Source: Polydactylus sextarius (Eukaryota > Chordata > Actinopteri > Polynemidae). From it: a stretch of 64,000 nt of DNA. The position numbers and the translations under genes are program-made. The notes below the pieces were generated by a model that saw nothing but the letters and a program-made list of their open reading frames with translations, was not told the origin of the DNA and searched no databases. Shown here in pieces: positions 23,601 through 61,032 of the stretch (the first letter of the stretch is position 1; every line of letters begins with the position of its first letter). The DNA lies in the NCBI GenBank assembly GCA_016801845.1, contig CM028910.1, positions 17,886,629 through 17,950,628 of the forward strand, given 5' to 3'.

Positions 23601-26200
23601 CAAGAATGTTCTTTTGGCCCTTATTGAAGAGTAAAGAAGTCAATGACAAAAACAGTTTTCTTACGTAGAAAGCTCCTCAACATAAGGACCATGGACTGGA
23701 TGCTCCCTCACCCTCAGCTGAAAACACAAATGAACTGGATTTTATCTTGAGGGACACGTAGGTTATTATGCATAATATACAAATACAATAAAATTACATA
23801 TCACAATAACTTACATATGAAATTATGTATTTTTGTCATATCTAAACTACTTACAGGCATCCTCCTTTGGTTGGGCTCATCTCTAGTCACCAGGAGGTCA
23901 TGGATCTTCTCATTGTAAACTTCAAAGTAACTCATCTCTACATGACATTTGACCTTAAATACAAGAAGCCAAATGAGTTATTTAAGTGAAAACATTCAAG
24001 TCTTTAAATCTTGAGAGTGATTTGGACAAAAATCTTCTAATAAAATACATTTAAAAACTGAATAAAAAAGAAAATCTAACCAACAACAAATACTCTTTTA
24101 CCTCTTCATTTTCCATGGAGGCCAGTCTAGAAAAAAGTTCACGGCAGAATCGTGGGATAACCCCCGCCTCTTCTCCAAAGCCCATCATCCTGAAAAACAT
24201 CAGTTTGAAAAAAGTCACATTGATGGTTGATGTGTCGCAATTTCAAAGAATTTTATTTTAAGAGTTAAAAATGTGAGGAGATGAAAACAAACTGACAGGA
24301 AAACGAGGACTATAATTAAAAAAAAAAAAAGTGAAAAAAGCTTACGTATAAGACTTCCCAGAGCCCGTCTGACCATAAGCAAACAGACAGGTGTTGAATC
24401 CTTCAAAGGCTCTCAGCAGCAGAGGCTTGGCCAGTGCCTCGTATACTGTCTGCTGGCTGGAAAAGGCAGGATCGCTTTGATCCACTGAACAGAAAGAGAA
24501 GTCATAGGTGAAAGAATAGGTCTGTTTGGACTCCGGATGTTGGACAACCGTCTCCTGACCGTTCATGTAAATGACCTGCGATGCCGTCTCTGCCTTTTCT
24601 CTGTAACAGAGCAGAGGAATTAAAAAACATGTCAGAAAAGTATTTAAATCTGATATTCATCGTCTCAGCCAATACAGCATGCAGTATCAGACCAAAACTA
24701 ACAATTATCTTCATTATGGATTCGATCTTCAGATTATGTTATCAATGAATATCAGTATATCAATAAAACATATGGGGCATTGGTTGAAGGAAACAAGCAA
24801 TATGATATTTTACCACTGGTCTGCACTTAATTTTCATAAAGAAAAGATTATTTAAAAAAGATCATTAAAAGATTGTTTCACCTCCACTGAGACAAACAGA
24901 CCGGTTTTAATTTCTGATAACGTCTGAAACCACCTGTAAAATGCTTTTTATTGTGTTTTATGTATTAAATTTCATCAAGGAAATAATTAAATTCACTGTC
25001 TACAACATGTTTTTTTTTTTTTTTAAATCACAAATCTGATTTAACTGCACTTAATTTATCTCTGTAAACTGCCTTGTTCACTTTTGCCAGCAGTAACTTG
25101 AGTAAATCCACACCCTGACCTGCTGACAGTTATATCATCAGTTAAGATCAGTACTGGATTACAAACCTGGCACTGAAAGGGCGGACACGGACAGCCACAG
25201 TCACTGCGCTGTTTTCCATCTTAAATGAATTATGTTGCTTCAAGGCCTCACTGGGTCGCGACAGGGGCTGGTGCTCGGTGGGTGGAGGTGGAGCAGTGGT
25301 GGAGGTCACATCTCCCTTTTGGCTTGATGATGAAGTCTTCCTGACCTGTTGTGCAGCGTTTGGTTTGTGCACTCCTGCAGACGCTTTGCTGACACGGGGA
25401 GCTGGGACAGGTCTAGAGTCCTCAGTTTGCTGAGCTCGGGATTTGGACCTTTCTAGACTTGAAGATTTGTTTGCCGCTGGTTTAGGGGCTTCTTTTCCTG
25501 CAAGTCTCTCGAACACATCTCTCTTGGCTGCGATTTTTTCAAACGGAGTCTTTTTGGTTGGAGTTTTAAAAGTTTGGGCCTGGTCCTCCAGTTGTCTGAC
25601 TGTGGATGAAGTGGATGGTGTCTTGCTGTGTGTTAACACCCCTTGGGTTTCCACATGTGTAGCAGTTTCTCTGCCATTGGCCTTGGTAGTAGCTTCTCTT
25701 AAACTCGCAGAGCGAAACAAACTCGGTGTCCTACCGTTTGGTTCACCGAGGACTTTCGGCGTTGCTTGCACACCCGCGCCGCTGACCCCACGTTGCGCAC
25801 TTTTATCCATGGAGGGAGTCCTGGTCCTACGCTGCAGGGTTAGTCTTTTCTCCGTGGCTGGTGTGATATTCTGGTTGCTTTCAATTAGGGTCTTATCTCC
25901 GGTCTTCCTCCTTGACCTCCTCTGCAGAGTGAGTCTGCTCCGGTAAGGAGTCTGGTACCCGCTGCCGCTTTTTGACAGCGCAGAGACGACATAAGTCCTG
26001 TTTACCTGTCTGCTCCTATCAGATAACCTGCTGTCTTCACACGCCGAGTCTCCGGATGTTATCTCGCTTTTCCCCAGCGTTGTTTCTGACGCTTTTCGCT
26101 GAGCCAGACGCTCTCTGACCGGTGTCTTTGTCGATGGGGTTGACATTAAATTGTCATAATAAGCGGTATGTTTCCTCGCTTGAACACTAAACAACGACAT
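9864..26200 (-). CDS. kif14: Kinesin family member 14, complete coding region
   Basis: Mitotic kinesin-3 motor that acts at the central spindle and midbody in cytokinesis; the mammalian protein recruits citron kinase and binds PRC1. I reconstruct 29 coding exons: 26200-25167, 24600-24346, 24189-24102, 23953-23855, 23717-23665, 23555-23525, 23326-23219, 23081-22965, 22846-22728, 22414-22242, 21341-21194, 20877-20814, 20556-20372, 20059-19957, 19859-19696, 19609-19462, 19045-18899, 18341-18209, 17920-17827, 17681-17540, 16379-16276, 15232-15132, 14987-14757, 14573-14386, 13862-13710, 13086-12964, 12773-12699, 10872-10722, 10231-9864. The total is 4,899 nt, a multiple of three, about 1,632 aa; human KIF14 has 1,648. 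Order: basic disordered N-terminus, motor, neck, FHA, coiled coils, C-terminal helical region ending in HWV (human ends QWV). The start MSLFS matches the human MSLHS opening. No breaks were seen. Confidence 0.96.
10873..12698 (-). other. Largest kif14 intron, with a (CA)n tract
   Basis: Intron of about 1.8 kb between the exons at 12699-12773 and 10722-10872. It contains the (CA)n microsatellite at 11560-11604 and otherwise AT-rich sequence. No further exon fits between the two flanking phases. Confidence 0.6.
11560..11604. repeat. (CA)n microsatellite
   Basis: About 22 uninterrupted CA units followed by a short GA run, inside a kif14 intron. Confidence 0.98.
16737..17076 (+). mobile_element. 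SINE-like retroposon with 13-bp target-site duplication
   Basis: The body at 16750-17063 (about 314 bp) belongs to a dispersed repeat type very common in teleosts. It opens with a tRNA-like stretch holding A-box-like (GGGTTAGCGCTGTTGCC) and B-box-like (GGTTTCAACTCCC) motifs, continues with the TTTCCTCCCACAG core, and ends in a (GGAT)n-type tail. The 13-mer AAATTGCCATAAA occurs on both sides (16737-16749 and 17064-17076), a perfect target-site duplication as left by LINE-driven retroposition. It lies in the kif14 intron between exons 17540-17681 and 16276-16379, antisense to the gene. Confidence 0.78.
19696..20556 (-). CDS. kif14: kif14 FHA-domain exons
   Basis: Three exons (20556-20372, 20059-19957, 19859-19696), about residues 763-914, contain the forkhead-associated domain typical of kinesin-3 motors. 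Landmarks are LPNLVNLNEDPQLSEML just upstream, TTVGK at the FHA start, SSHDIQLTG, TFVNGN, and the closing GDRVILGGDHYFRFNHP. They follow human KIF14 in order and spacing. FHA domains bind phosphothreonine peptides; in kinesin-3 proteins this one also supports neck and dimer control. DFEFAKNEL, which follows, leads into the coiled-coil exons. Confidence 0.93.
20289..20308. repeat. Short (CA)n microsatellite
   Basis: About ten CA units in a kif14 intron next to the first FHA exon. Confidence 0.9.
22242..25230 (-). CDS. kif14: kif14 motor-domain exons
   Basis: The kinesin motor begins near the end of the long first coding exon (VTVAVRVRPF, about residue 333) and ends in the exon at 22242-22414 (about residue 692). 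All nucleotide-binding elements are intact: P-loop GQTGSGKSYT spliced to MMGF (24346-24600 to 24102-24189), switch I NDKSSRSHS (23219-23326), switch II VDLAGSE (22965-23081), and the conserved EETLSTLRYAQQAR at the motor end. FNTCLFAYGQTGSGKS before the P-loop is nearly identical to human KIF14. An ATP-driven microtubule motor is therefore expected to be active. Confidence 0.95.
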
Positions 26201-26436
26201 GGCAGCTAAAAATGCTAAAAAAAAAAACAAAAAAAAACAAAAAAACAAAACTTAAAATTAGTTTACGGGTTTAGCTAGCGGCACAAACGGTAACTCCACT
26301 TTTGTCACTCCAGCGACACACGACATGAAAAAAATGTAAAACGGAAGCAAGTACAGCTCGACATGTTAGTTAAAATTGAATATAAATACATTCGAGTAAA
26401 ATATAGAAGGTGTCCTCACTAACAGAGCTACTTTTG
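26201..26436 (-). other. kif14 5' UTR with a probable intron
   Basis: Just upstream of the kif14 ATG the minus strand has a long T-rich tract and two closely spaced acceptor-like TTTTTAG motifs, the nearer ending about six bases before the ATG. A plausible donor (TTA|GTGAGG) is at 26419/26420. The simplest reading is a short non-coding first exon ending near 26420 and an intron of roughly 200 bp. This is inferred from splice motifs only. Confidence 0.5.
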
Positions 26437-26560
26437 TTTATTATTCCTTCTTCCGCTTTCGCCCGCTTCAATTTCAAACCGTCCCCGTCGGAGGCAGTTG
26501 ATTGGCTAATTTGCCGGAAGCTTTTACGTCACCACTTAGTCAAGATATTATTGGTTAAAG
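26437..26560 (-). promoter_or_regulatory. kif14 core promoter with cell-cycle elements
   Basis: On the minus strand this stretch has two CCAAT boxes (26550-26554 and 26501-26505, the second as AGCCAATCA), a CRE/ATF-like TGACGTAA (26524-26531), a CHR element TTTGAA (26473-26478) preceded by a G-rich CDE-like patch, and an E2F-like GGGCGAAA (26457-26464). CHR plus NF-Y-bound CCAAT boxes is the known layout of G2/M genes controlled by DREAM and MuvB-B-MYB, and KIF14 is such a gene in mammals. The motifs are seen; their use is inferred. Confidence 0.65.
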
Positions 26561-27192
26561 CAAATGGGTAAAAGAGTCTGACGCTAGGCGGCAGCATAAT
26601 CGAGTTTATTATCCAAATGCATTTCTGCTGTATACTGTAATGAGTTCCAACGTTACTCATGTTTTCCTGTCTAAAATTAGCTCTGTGCCGTTAGAAAAAT
26701 GACGTACTCTCCATAGTTTAAACACAAAGGTAACTTTTCAAACGATATCTGCTGTGTAAGAGTCAGATGTGTCTGACAAATCGTCTCATTTGTTATGAAT
26801 CATCTTATAAATATTGTATTTTGTTTTTTACTTTGTTGTATTTTTTTAGTGTGTTATACAAGTTTAAACTGAGGAAAGGAAACATTACTTTCTCTTGATC
26901 TCCTGATCATGGTCAACTATTGACATAGGCACAGAATGGTATAATGGGCCTTTTAGTACAAGACGCATACACTCAGTGTGTCTTGTGATTGATTTATGCA
27001 AATCTTTCTTTGCATCTGTGATCATGTCACATCTTTATCCATACTGTGTTGATGTCGTGTCAATTGGTAGTAATGTATGTTGCAAAGTGCCAGTAAAATA
27101 CTACAGTCTTGCCTTGGTTGAAATATGTGGATTAAAAAGGATGACAGTACAGTAATAACGCCACATTTTCTCTATAATAAATCAAAATATAA
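26561..27192. other. Intergenic spacer between ddx59 and kif14
   Basis: About 0.6 kb of AT-rich sequence between the ddx59 polyadenylation signal and the kif14 promoter. I see no gene, repeat or RNA in it. Confidence 0.6.
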
Positions 27193-27198
27193 TTTATT
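27193..27198 (-). terminator. ddx59 polyadenylation signal
   Basis: AATAAA on the minus strand, about 80 bases after the ddx59 stop codon, so the 3' UTR is short (about 0.1 kb). Confidence 0.7.
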
Positions 27199-27275
27199 GT
27201 TTTCAATAGGCAAATACAATATAAAAAATTAGCATTTCCTTGATAAATAAAACAGTACAGTTGCAGAAGAAGCTG

Positions 27276-30200
27276 CTACTTCTTGCGACGGTCATGTTTC
27301 TTTATGATGTCTATCAAGTTGTTCTTGGTGACCAGAGTGTCCTCAGGTCCCTGCTTGGTCTTTTGTCTTTCCCTCCTCTGTTGCTCGTGGAGGTGAGGTG
27401 AGTTTAGTAGCTGTGGGGGCAGAATGGACCCTGTTGGTTTGACCCGGTTCACAACCTCTAGGAACAGCCGTTTGTTGTTATTGTTGAGGAAAGTAATGGC
27501 TGTTCCCCTGTGTCCCAGCCGACCTGCTCTGCCCACCTGAATGGGAGGAAATTAAAGTGTGAAATAGAAAGGTCTTGCCTTTATACTTGAAGTATCAATA
27601 TAAAAAACAATTTAATGATGCTAGGATAAAAACACCTTAATTCAAAGTACATTTTAAACGTTATTTACCTGATGGACGTACTCATCCATTGTGTTTGGCA
27701 TGTCAAAGTTAACCACCAATCTGACGTTGACCAGGTCCAATCCTCTGCCCAAAACACCAGTACTAACCACCACCTCAAAGTCTCCATCTAGAAGACCCTG
27801 AACACACAACAGGGAAAATATTCCATTGTCAGACATCTTTAGTGTTAAACCTATCATCAACTGTGAAGATTTGGACTGATGTTATTTCACAAATATACAA
27901 CTTAGTTCTATAGGTGCTCCACCCTAAGAAACAAGCAGATCAAAGATTCTTACATGACAAAATGTGTGTAAAAGTGCAAAGGTCACCAATTATATTTTTA
28001 TCTGACAACTTTTATCTGATGTTGCACTTATATAAATATATTATCAGCCTAACTACCCATTCAGTGTGAGTGTAAGTAGCTGCTTTGCCGATTTGTTGGA
28101 ACTAACAGAGACAGAACATACAGTCTGACTGCCAGTATACATGGATGTAACAGGGGATATAAGAGGAAAAAGAAAGTAAGAGGTTAAACCACTTTTAGTA
28201 CATTTTTTTCTGTTTTCACCAAGAAAATTCTGCCACTGAATATCATCCAAATTTAATCTGGATCATTCTTGGCTGATTACAGTCTGGTTTACTTCTCTAC
28301 TCTGCTTTTTCTCTCTTTTAGGAATCCTTTTTTTTAACAATACTTGTGGTTTTGAAACAGAGCTCTTCTGTGTTTTTTTAAGAACAAAGATGCTGAGTGA
28401 ATTAAGTACTGTGTTAGTTTGTTCTTTCAGTGTTCATTTAACAACATTCAAATTCTTGCACATTTATTACACTGACAAAAACAACACTGTTAAGACTCAG
28501 CTCTGAGTAGCTATGGTGGTCAGCTTCAACTTATTCATGAGCAACAATGTTGGACACTAAACATAGAAGAACTGTCCGTTTTATTGTGCATGCTCTGGCT
28601 GCCACTGGACTCACCCTGATGATGCGGTTGCGTTCCCATTGGCTCTTGTCAGAGTGGACTGCTACTGTATTTAGGCCTGTCACCTTGGCAACGGCCTCAC
28701 ACAGTAGATCGGCCCCCAGTTTACAGTCTACAAACACCACCACTGGAGGATGGTACAGTTTACTGTCCTGCAAAGAAACAGAAAAACACAGGAGGGAGGA
28801 TTTAAAGAATACAACTACTCTAATATTTCTACATAGACATTTCAATGACCATATACAGACTGAGCCACTGTGCATAACTAATGAGTTTCTAACTGTTATT
28901 TTTGAATAAGTTCTGAGTTTAAAATCTCTAAATCTAAAAAAATATTTACTGTATGTTACTGTACCAAATACTGATGTACAAACTCTTGGACAGATTGAGA
29001 AGGTTAGGATCCTCCAGCAGATGGCAGTCTTGACTATCAAGCCAGTGACACGCATAAGGAATGGGAGTGACTGTCAACATGCTTAAAATGATAATAAATG
29101 ATCTTTGGCTGCAAATCAGATTTTTCTGCAACTAAAACGAGTTGATTGGTGGATGTAGTCGATGACAGGTGAGTAAAACTTGCCTCCCAACTTAACTCAT
29201 CCCAGTTATTTATGACCCTCCTCGTTAAATGATGACAGGAGGGAGTTGCACAGCCTGAATAAATGTTGTAAAAGTGGGTTCTTCAAGTCTGTCCTTTAAT
29301 CTCAAATCCAACTTGTAGTTAACAAGTAATTTTCCTTGTTAACTACTGAAGTATATCTGCATAATACAGCCACTTAGCCTGTTGATTTTGCTCCAATTTG
29401 TGAGAACATGCTATGACTTTCCGACATTACTATGAGAAAAAGATCATGCTGTAAGGGTTGTAGTATATAAAGAGACTGGCAATTGAGTCCTGTCCAAACC
29501 AGAGTTTTGATTTTTTTTTGTCCAGGTGTCAGAGGATATTTACCAAAGGACACTTTATCAATGCCTATTCTAATGAAATAAATAATAAAAACAAATAAAA
29601 GCCAAAAATACCTCTCTATAAAGGAAAAATATATCCTGGCAGTCACGCATGGATCTAAACACACTTCTTCAATGGGTTAACTACAGTAGACCCTTCCTGC
29701 TGTGCCCTGTATAAATGGTACAAGCCATTGCTGGGATTCCTGGAGTGAGGCCATGGCTTGTGGCCCACCCATTTCCTACAAACCGGGGCCAGGGTTGCAG
29801 CAATGGCTGTCTAAATATGGTGTAGCGGGGAGACCGGTCCTCGGAGCTTAAGGAATTGCCACCTTTAAACAGTAGTTAATAAAATACCAAGTGAGTACTG
29901 GTGCATGTCAAAACTAAACAATAAATCTACTAGAAACTAAAATTTAAATAACAACCCACTTCCTCCATTGGTCCCTACCAATGCACACTCTGGTGCTACA
30001 GAGTACAATTAGACTTGGTTTTATACCCCCAAAAAAGAAAAGAAAATTGCTGACCAGTTAAAGAAAGCTTAGTCTGGAATTGAAAGTGCAGAGTTTACAG
30101 TGATTTTTTTTTCCTCTCGAGAACCAGACTTCCTGACCAGAAAAAAGCAAATGTTTTTTTAACCACACCTTACTAAATTATAATTTCAACCTACATTCAG

Positions 30201-32527
30201 AATCTCAAACAGCTTCTTCTTCTTGGAGGGTTCCTCTACCCACAGCAGGATCTGCCTGACATTGGCACAAGGCTGGTTCCTTTCTCCAATAGCAATACGG
30301 ACGGGGTTACGGACCAGCCGGGCAGCCAGCTCCTCTGTCCCCTCTGGGATGGTGGCTGACACCAGCAGAGTCTGATGATCTTCTGGGATTTGGTCCAGAA
30401 CCTCCAATACCTGATGCTGGAAGCCCATCTTCAACATAGTATCCACCTACATGATGCACCATAAATACATACAAGCTGAAAGATTTAATCTCATAACATT
30501 TGTAATAGAAATAATCTAATTAACCTATTAAGCCTATTTAAACTTCAAAATTATATTCCTTTTTTCAATGTTAGAAATCTTTTATGTGCTAAACTTTTAG
30601 AAAATTTGAATTGCATTGTGTTTTTCATACCTCATCAACCACAACAATTTTAACTTTATCCAGCTGCACTGCTTTCTGCCTCAAGATCTCAAGAAGTCGC
30701 CCTGGGGTGGCAATGACAATCTAGGAAGAATAAAAGAAGATCTACATGATATGAAACAAAGCTAAAGATTTAAATCATTAAATAAGACAATATTTTGATT
30801 GACAGAATGAGAATGTACTGGGGAGAAAAAAAAGAAGTGCTTGCACTGTACTTTGATGCAGGTTTTGAGGCGGTGGAGCTGTGGGGGCAGAGGCATTCCT
30901 CCCACCAGCAGAGCAGTTCTCATGTTGGGTAGACACATCACCACTTCCTTGGCCTGTCTCTCTATCTGGATGGCCAACTCCCTGGTGGGGGTCAGGATTA
31001 CAGCAACAGGGCTACTCACACTGTGTGCTGGTTTCTATAAAGACGTAAGCACAAAAGTCATTAGATTAATCTAGTGATGTCATAAATTTTGTGTGTACTG
31101 GAGAGAATTTCTATAATACTTACATACAATTAACAATTGATTTGTATCAGCACAGCTCCTGTCAGTTATTGGACATCTAATATCTAAAAAAAAACTACTA
31201 CTCTCATGCATACTAATGATACTGATGTTCTACAGACTTTGCAACTTCATTTTAATTCAGTCAGAAATAACACAATAACCTGACCTGTGCATTTCTTACA
31301 ACAGGTTGCTTATAATAGTGGAATTTAGGCAACTTAATACCAAGACAACAAATGCCCTGCAACAAAAACACACTATAAATGCTGAGTGTTAAAATTCATT
31401 TTAATATGCCTCAGCAATGGAAGCTCTGGGCTCACTTTAATGGCTTGATGAATTTAGCGTAATCATGTTTAACAGTGTGTTACATAACCTTTTATCCCCA
31501 CATCCTCAGCAAGCATATAAAGCTGAAATGAGACCAAGGTAATAATTCCCTCTAGATAAACACTTCTTCTGTGTATAAACAAACAGTACTGTGCTGTTAA
31601 CTGTAGCTTTTTGTGTGAATAAATTAAACAAAAGCTCAAAAAGAAAGAAGAATACTTCTGATGTCATTGACACTACTGTACCTCGAGTGCTCTCACTACC
31701 ACTGGCAGCAGGAAGGCCACGGTTTTCCCTGAGCCTGTGTCAGCGCTGGCAATCACATCCCTGCCACTGAGACCAACAGGCACCATCTGCATCTGGACCG
31801 GTGTGGGCGTCTCATAGCCTGCCTTCTTTAGGTTCCCATTCAGTGTGGCAGGGAAACCACAGTGTTCAAACTCAACAATGGGTCTCCTTATATCTGTTCC
31901 TTGGGTTTCAATTCCTAGTTCCTGTTTAATACGCTGCACCTGTTCATCTGACAGGCCTGATATAAATTTATCTTCCTTGTAGGAATACCCTGCTTCACTT
32001 TGACTCAACCCACCAGTGTTGACTGTTGACTTTTGAGGTTGAGAAGACCTTCCACTTCCATCTTTACGGTCAAACACGTCTCCCCCGGTCCCCATTCCCA
32101 TTTGCATCAAATGTTTGGCCTTGCATTCAAGACTGCAAACATCATTGTCAGTGCTGTCACAGATGTACTCCCCATAGCGTCCACACATCACACAGACAGG
32201 TTCCCCTGGTTCTGGCCATCTCTGGCTCTTTTTGAACGATTTGACCGGCTCCTCCTCCTCCTCCTCTTCCTCTTCCTCGCCTTCACCAGAGGAAGAATTG
32301 TGTCCATCTTCACATACTGAACTCTCTGTCAAGCCTGCAGCGTCTCCACTTGCTTTTGTTGTCTCGTCCTGTGTTTTGGTATCATCACATTGCTCCTCCT
32401 TTTGAACAGGAGTATCTGAACTGCCTTCATCTTTACTCTCGTCGTGCTCTATCTTGCTTTTCTTATTCAAAGTTTGTCCCGTTCCCTGGACAGGTCTCTT
32501 CACTTTTAGAGCTCTTGGAACAAACAT
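27276..32527 (-). CDS. ddx59: DEAD-box helicase 59 with zf-HIT domain, complete
   Basis: ATP-dependent RNA helicase family member; in humans DDX59 mutations cause an orofaciodigital ciliopathy. Seven coding exons: 32527-31682, 31034-30852, 30720-30631, 30446-30195, 28767-28615, 27797-27669, 27536-27276, total 1,914 nt, 637 aa (human 619). Every intron is phase 0. The opening MFVPRALKVKR matches the human start. Domains: acidic N-terminus with a run of ten E (84-93), zf-HIT finger (C112, C115, C123, C131, C135, H139), Q-motif region FEHCGFP...TPVQMQ, motif I ADTGSGKT, Ia PTRELA, Ib TPGR, motif III SAT, the VVSTGVLGRGLD motif, and motif VI HQVGRAGR. Motif II reads DEVD, not DEAD, across the 30631/30446 splice. 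A 5' UTR intron (about 32537-32773) is likely. The gene is divergent from camsap2. Confidence 0.96.
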
Positions 32528-32773
32528 TTTATTAACCTGTAACGACCAGAACAAAGATGTAAATTCTCTGAATGGTGGGCGTTGGATACAATAACGAAAT
32601 GACAATTTTACAAAGACAAACACAACTCTTGAATGCTACTACGAACAAATCAATTGTTTCTACTTTTCTGTATATTTTTCGATTGCATTTCTCACACAGC
32701 AGTTCGGTGGCAGCTGTTTCATAAATACCACTACGTATCTTATTTGAAAGTTTCATTAAATGTCAGAGCATAC

Positions 32774-33594
32774 CTCCTTGCGTCAAATCTTCCAACAATT
32801 CATAACCAAAACAAGCGCCGGCGCGCACTGATGACGCACTATTGCTATGCACGTCGGGAAATGTAGTTCACATGGCAACCGTTCTGCATTCTTCAAGTGT
32901 GATTAACAGCGTTGCTTTTATGAGACCCTCCTGACATTTCCCTGGTTAAATATACGAACAATTCTTTAACAAATGGTCACACATAGTATATGGAAGATAA
33001 TCACACTTAAATATAAAGACCAAATGTTAGACAATAACTCAAAAATAAAAATAAAACGATTTACGTAACATACCACAACCTCATAGCTCTGTTATGTCGC
33101 TAATTGCATGCACGCTGCCCTCTTTTCATGTCACGTTCAATGTAAAGTTGCCTTTTCACTATATACTATAAAGAAGTCGTTTTACAAGCAAACAAAGATA
33201 TTGTCCAGTAATGTTACAAGGTATTCGTGTTCATAATATGTTCCAGTTATTCGGTGATTTGTATCATTACAGAAAGGAATTGCAGGAAAAAAAACCTTAC
33301 TATTATTAAGCTTAAAGTATTGATAGAAACATTTTTGTTAATAAACTAGTCAATACAACTTCGGCTCTGTGCGTTTCTAGCCAGTTAATACAATTTAGAC
33401 TAATCATGCAGGGTGGAAAAGTCATTGCTAAAATAAAATTCGTATTTCCGACTGTATTTGAAGCCACCCCGCGCATGCGCACTGCACAACAAAGGTGCAG
33501 GCTCCACAGTGCGGCAAGAAAACCGCACCACGGTGCGAAGAGATTGAATAGAGGAGGGACCGCTAAAACATATAGGTTATCAATACAGAAATAC
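32774..33594. promoter_or_regulatory. Divergent ddx59/camsap2 promoter region
   Basis: The probable ddx59 first exon ends at a donor at 32773/32774, and its start should be close to 32850. Just beyond lie a ZNF143-like ACTACATTTCCC (minus strand, 32856-32867) and an RFX X-box-like GTTCACATGGCAAC (32866-32879). On the camsap2 side there is a perfect NRF1 palindrome GCGCATGCGC (33471-33480). The whole gap between the two ATGs is 1.5 kb, and I see no TATA box. This is the usual make-up of a bidirectional housekeeping promoter. Motifs are seen; the start sites are inferred. Confidence 0.6.
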
Positions 33595-33966
33595 ATGGAC
33601 ATGACAGACAGAAGCCCTCTGCTGCCAAAGGATCCAAAGAATGGAAATTTCTCTGTTTTCATATCGGTCAAAGGACAGCTTTTCTTCTGAAATCCAAGGA
33701 AACCTTCCCAGCTTGGTCCGACGGAGCCTATTTCAACTGGTCGGGAGCAGAATGGATGAAAAACACCAAGACTAGCGAGTCATTGTTAACAAGACTTTAA
33801 AAAAAACCCAACACGAACAAAAACGCAGCCAACTTATCATCTTATGACTAAAACAGCCCGTGAATAATCTGCAGGAAAGCCATCGCATCTCTTTCAATTC
33901 ACAGTCGGTTATTGTTTTCCACGAAATACCAGTAGTGGGATGCTTTGGCGTTGTGTTACCTCATAG
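33595..33966 (+). promoter_or_regulatory. camsap2 5' leader with four upstream ORFs
   Basis: If transcription starts near the NRF1 site, the leader is about 0.5 kb long and contains four short ORFs that end before the main ATG: 33595-33690 (31 codons, MDMTDRSPLLPK...), 33752-33775, 33844-33867 and 33940-33966. Such uORFs usually lower translation of the main frame. The ATGs and stops are seen; presence in the mRNA is inferred. Confidence 0.5.
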
Positions 33967-34003
33967 TGTCTTGTCGGTCTGACGGTACGATTCAGGCAGA
34001 AAC

Positions 34004-61032
<27,029 letters not shown>

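Noticed and set aside
25443..25946. 167-codon open frame on the plus strand
   Set aside because: It lies wholly antisense to the long first coding exon of kif14 and has no recognisable domain; it is a shadow.
28678..28691. RFX-like GTCACCTTGGCAAC
   Set aside because: It lies in a ddx59 coding exon, where the sequence is set by conserved protein (AVAKVTG on the minus strand).
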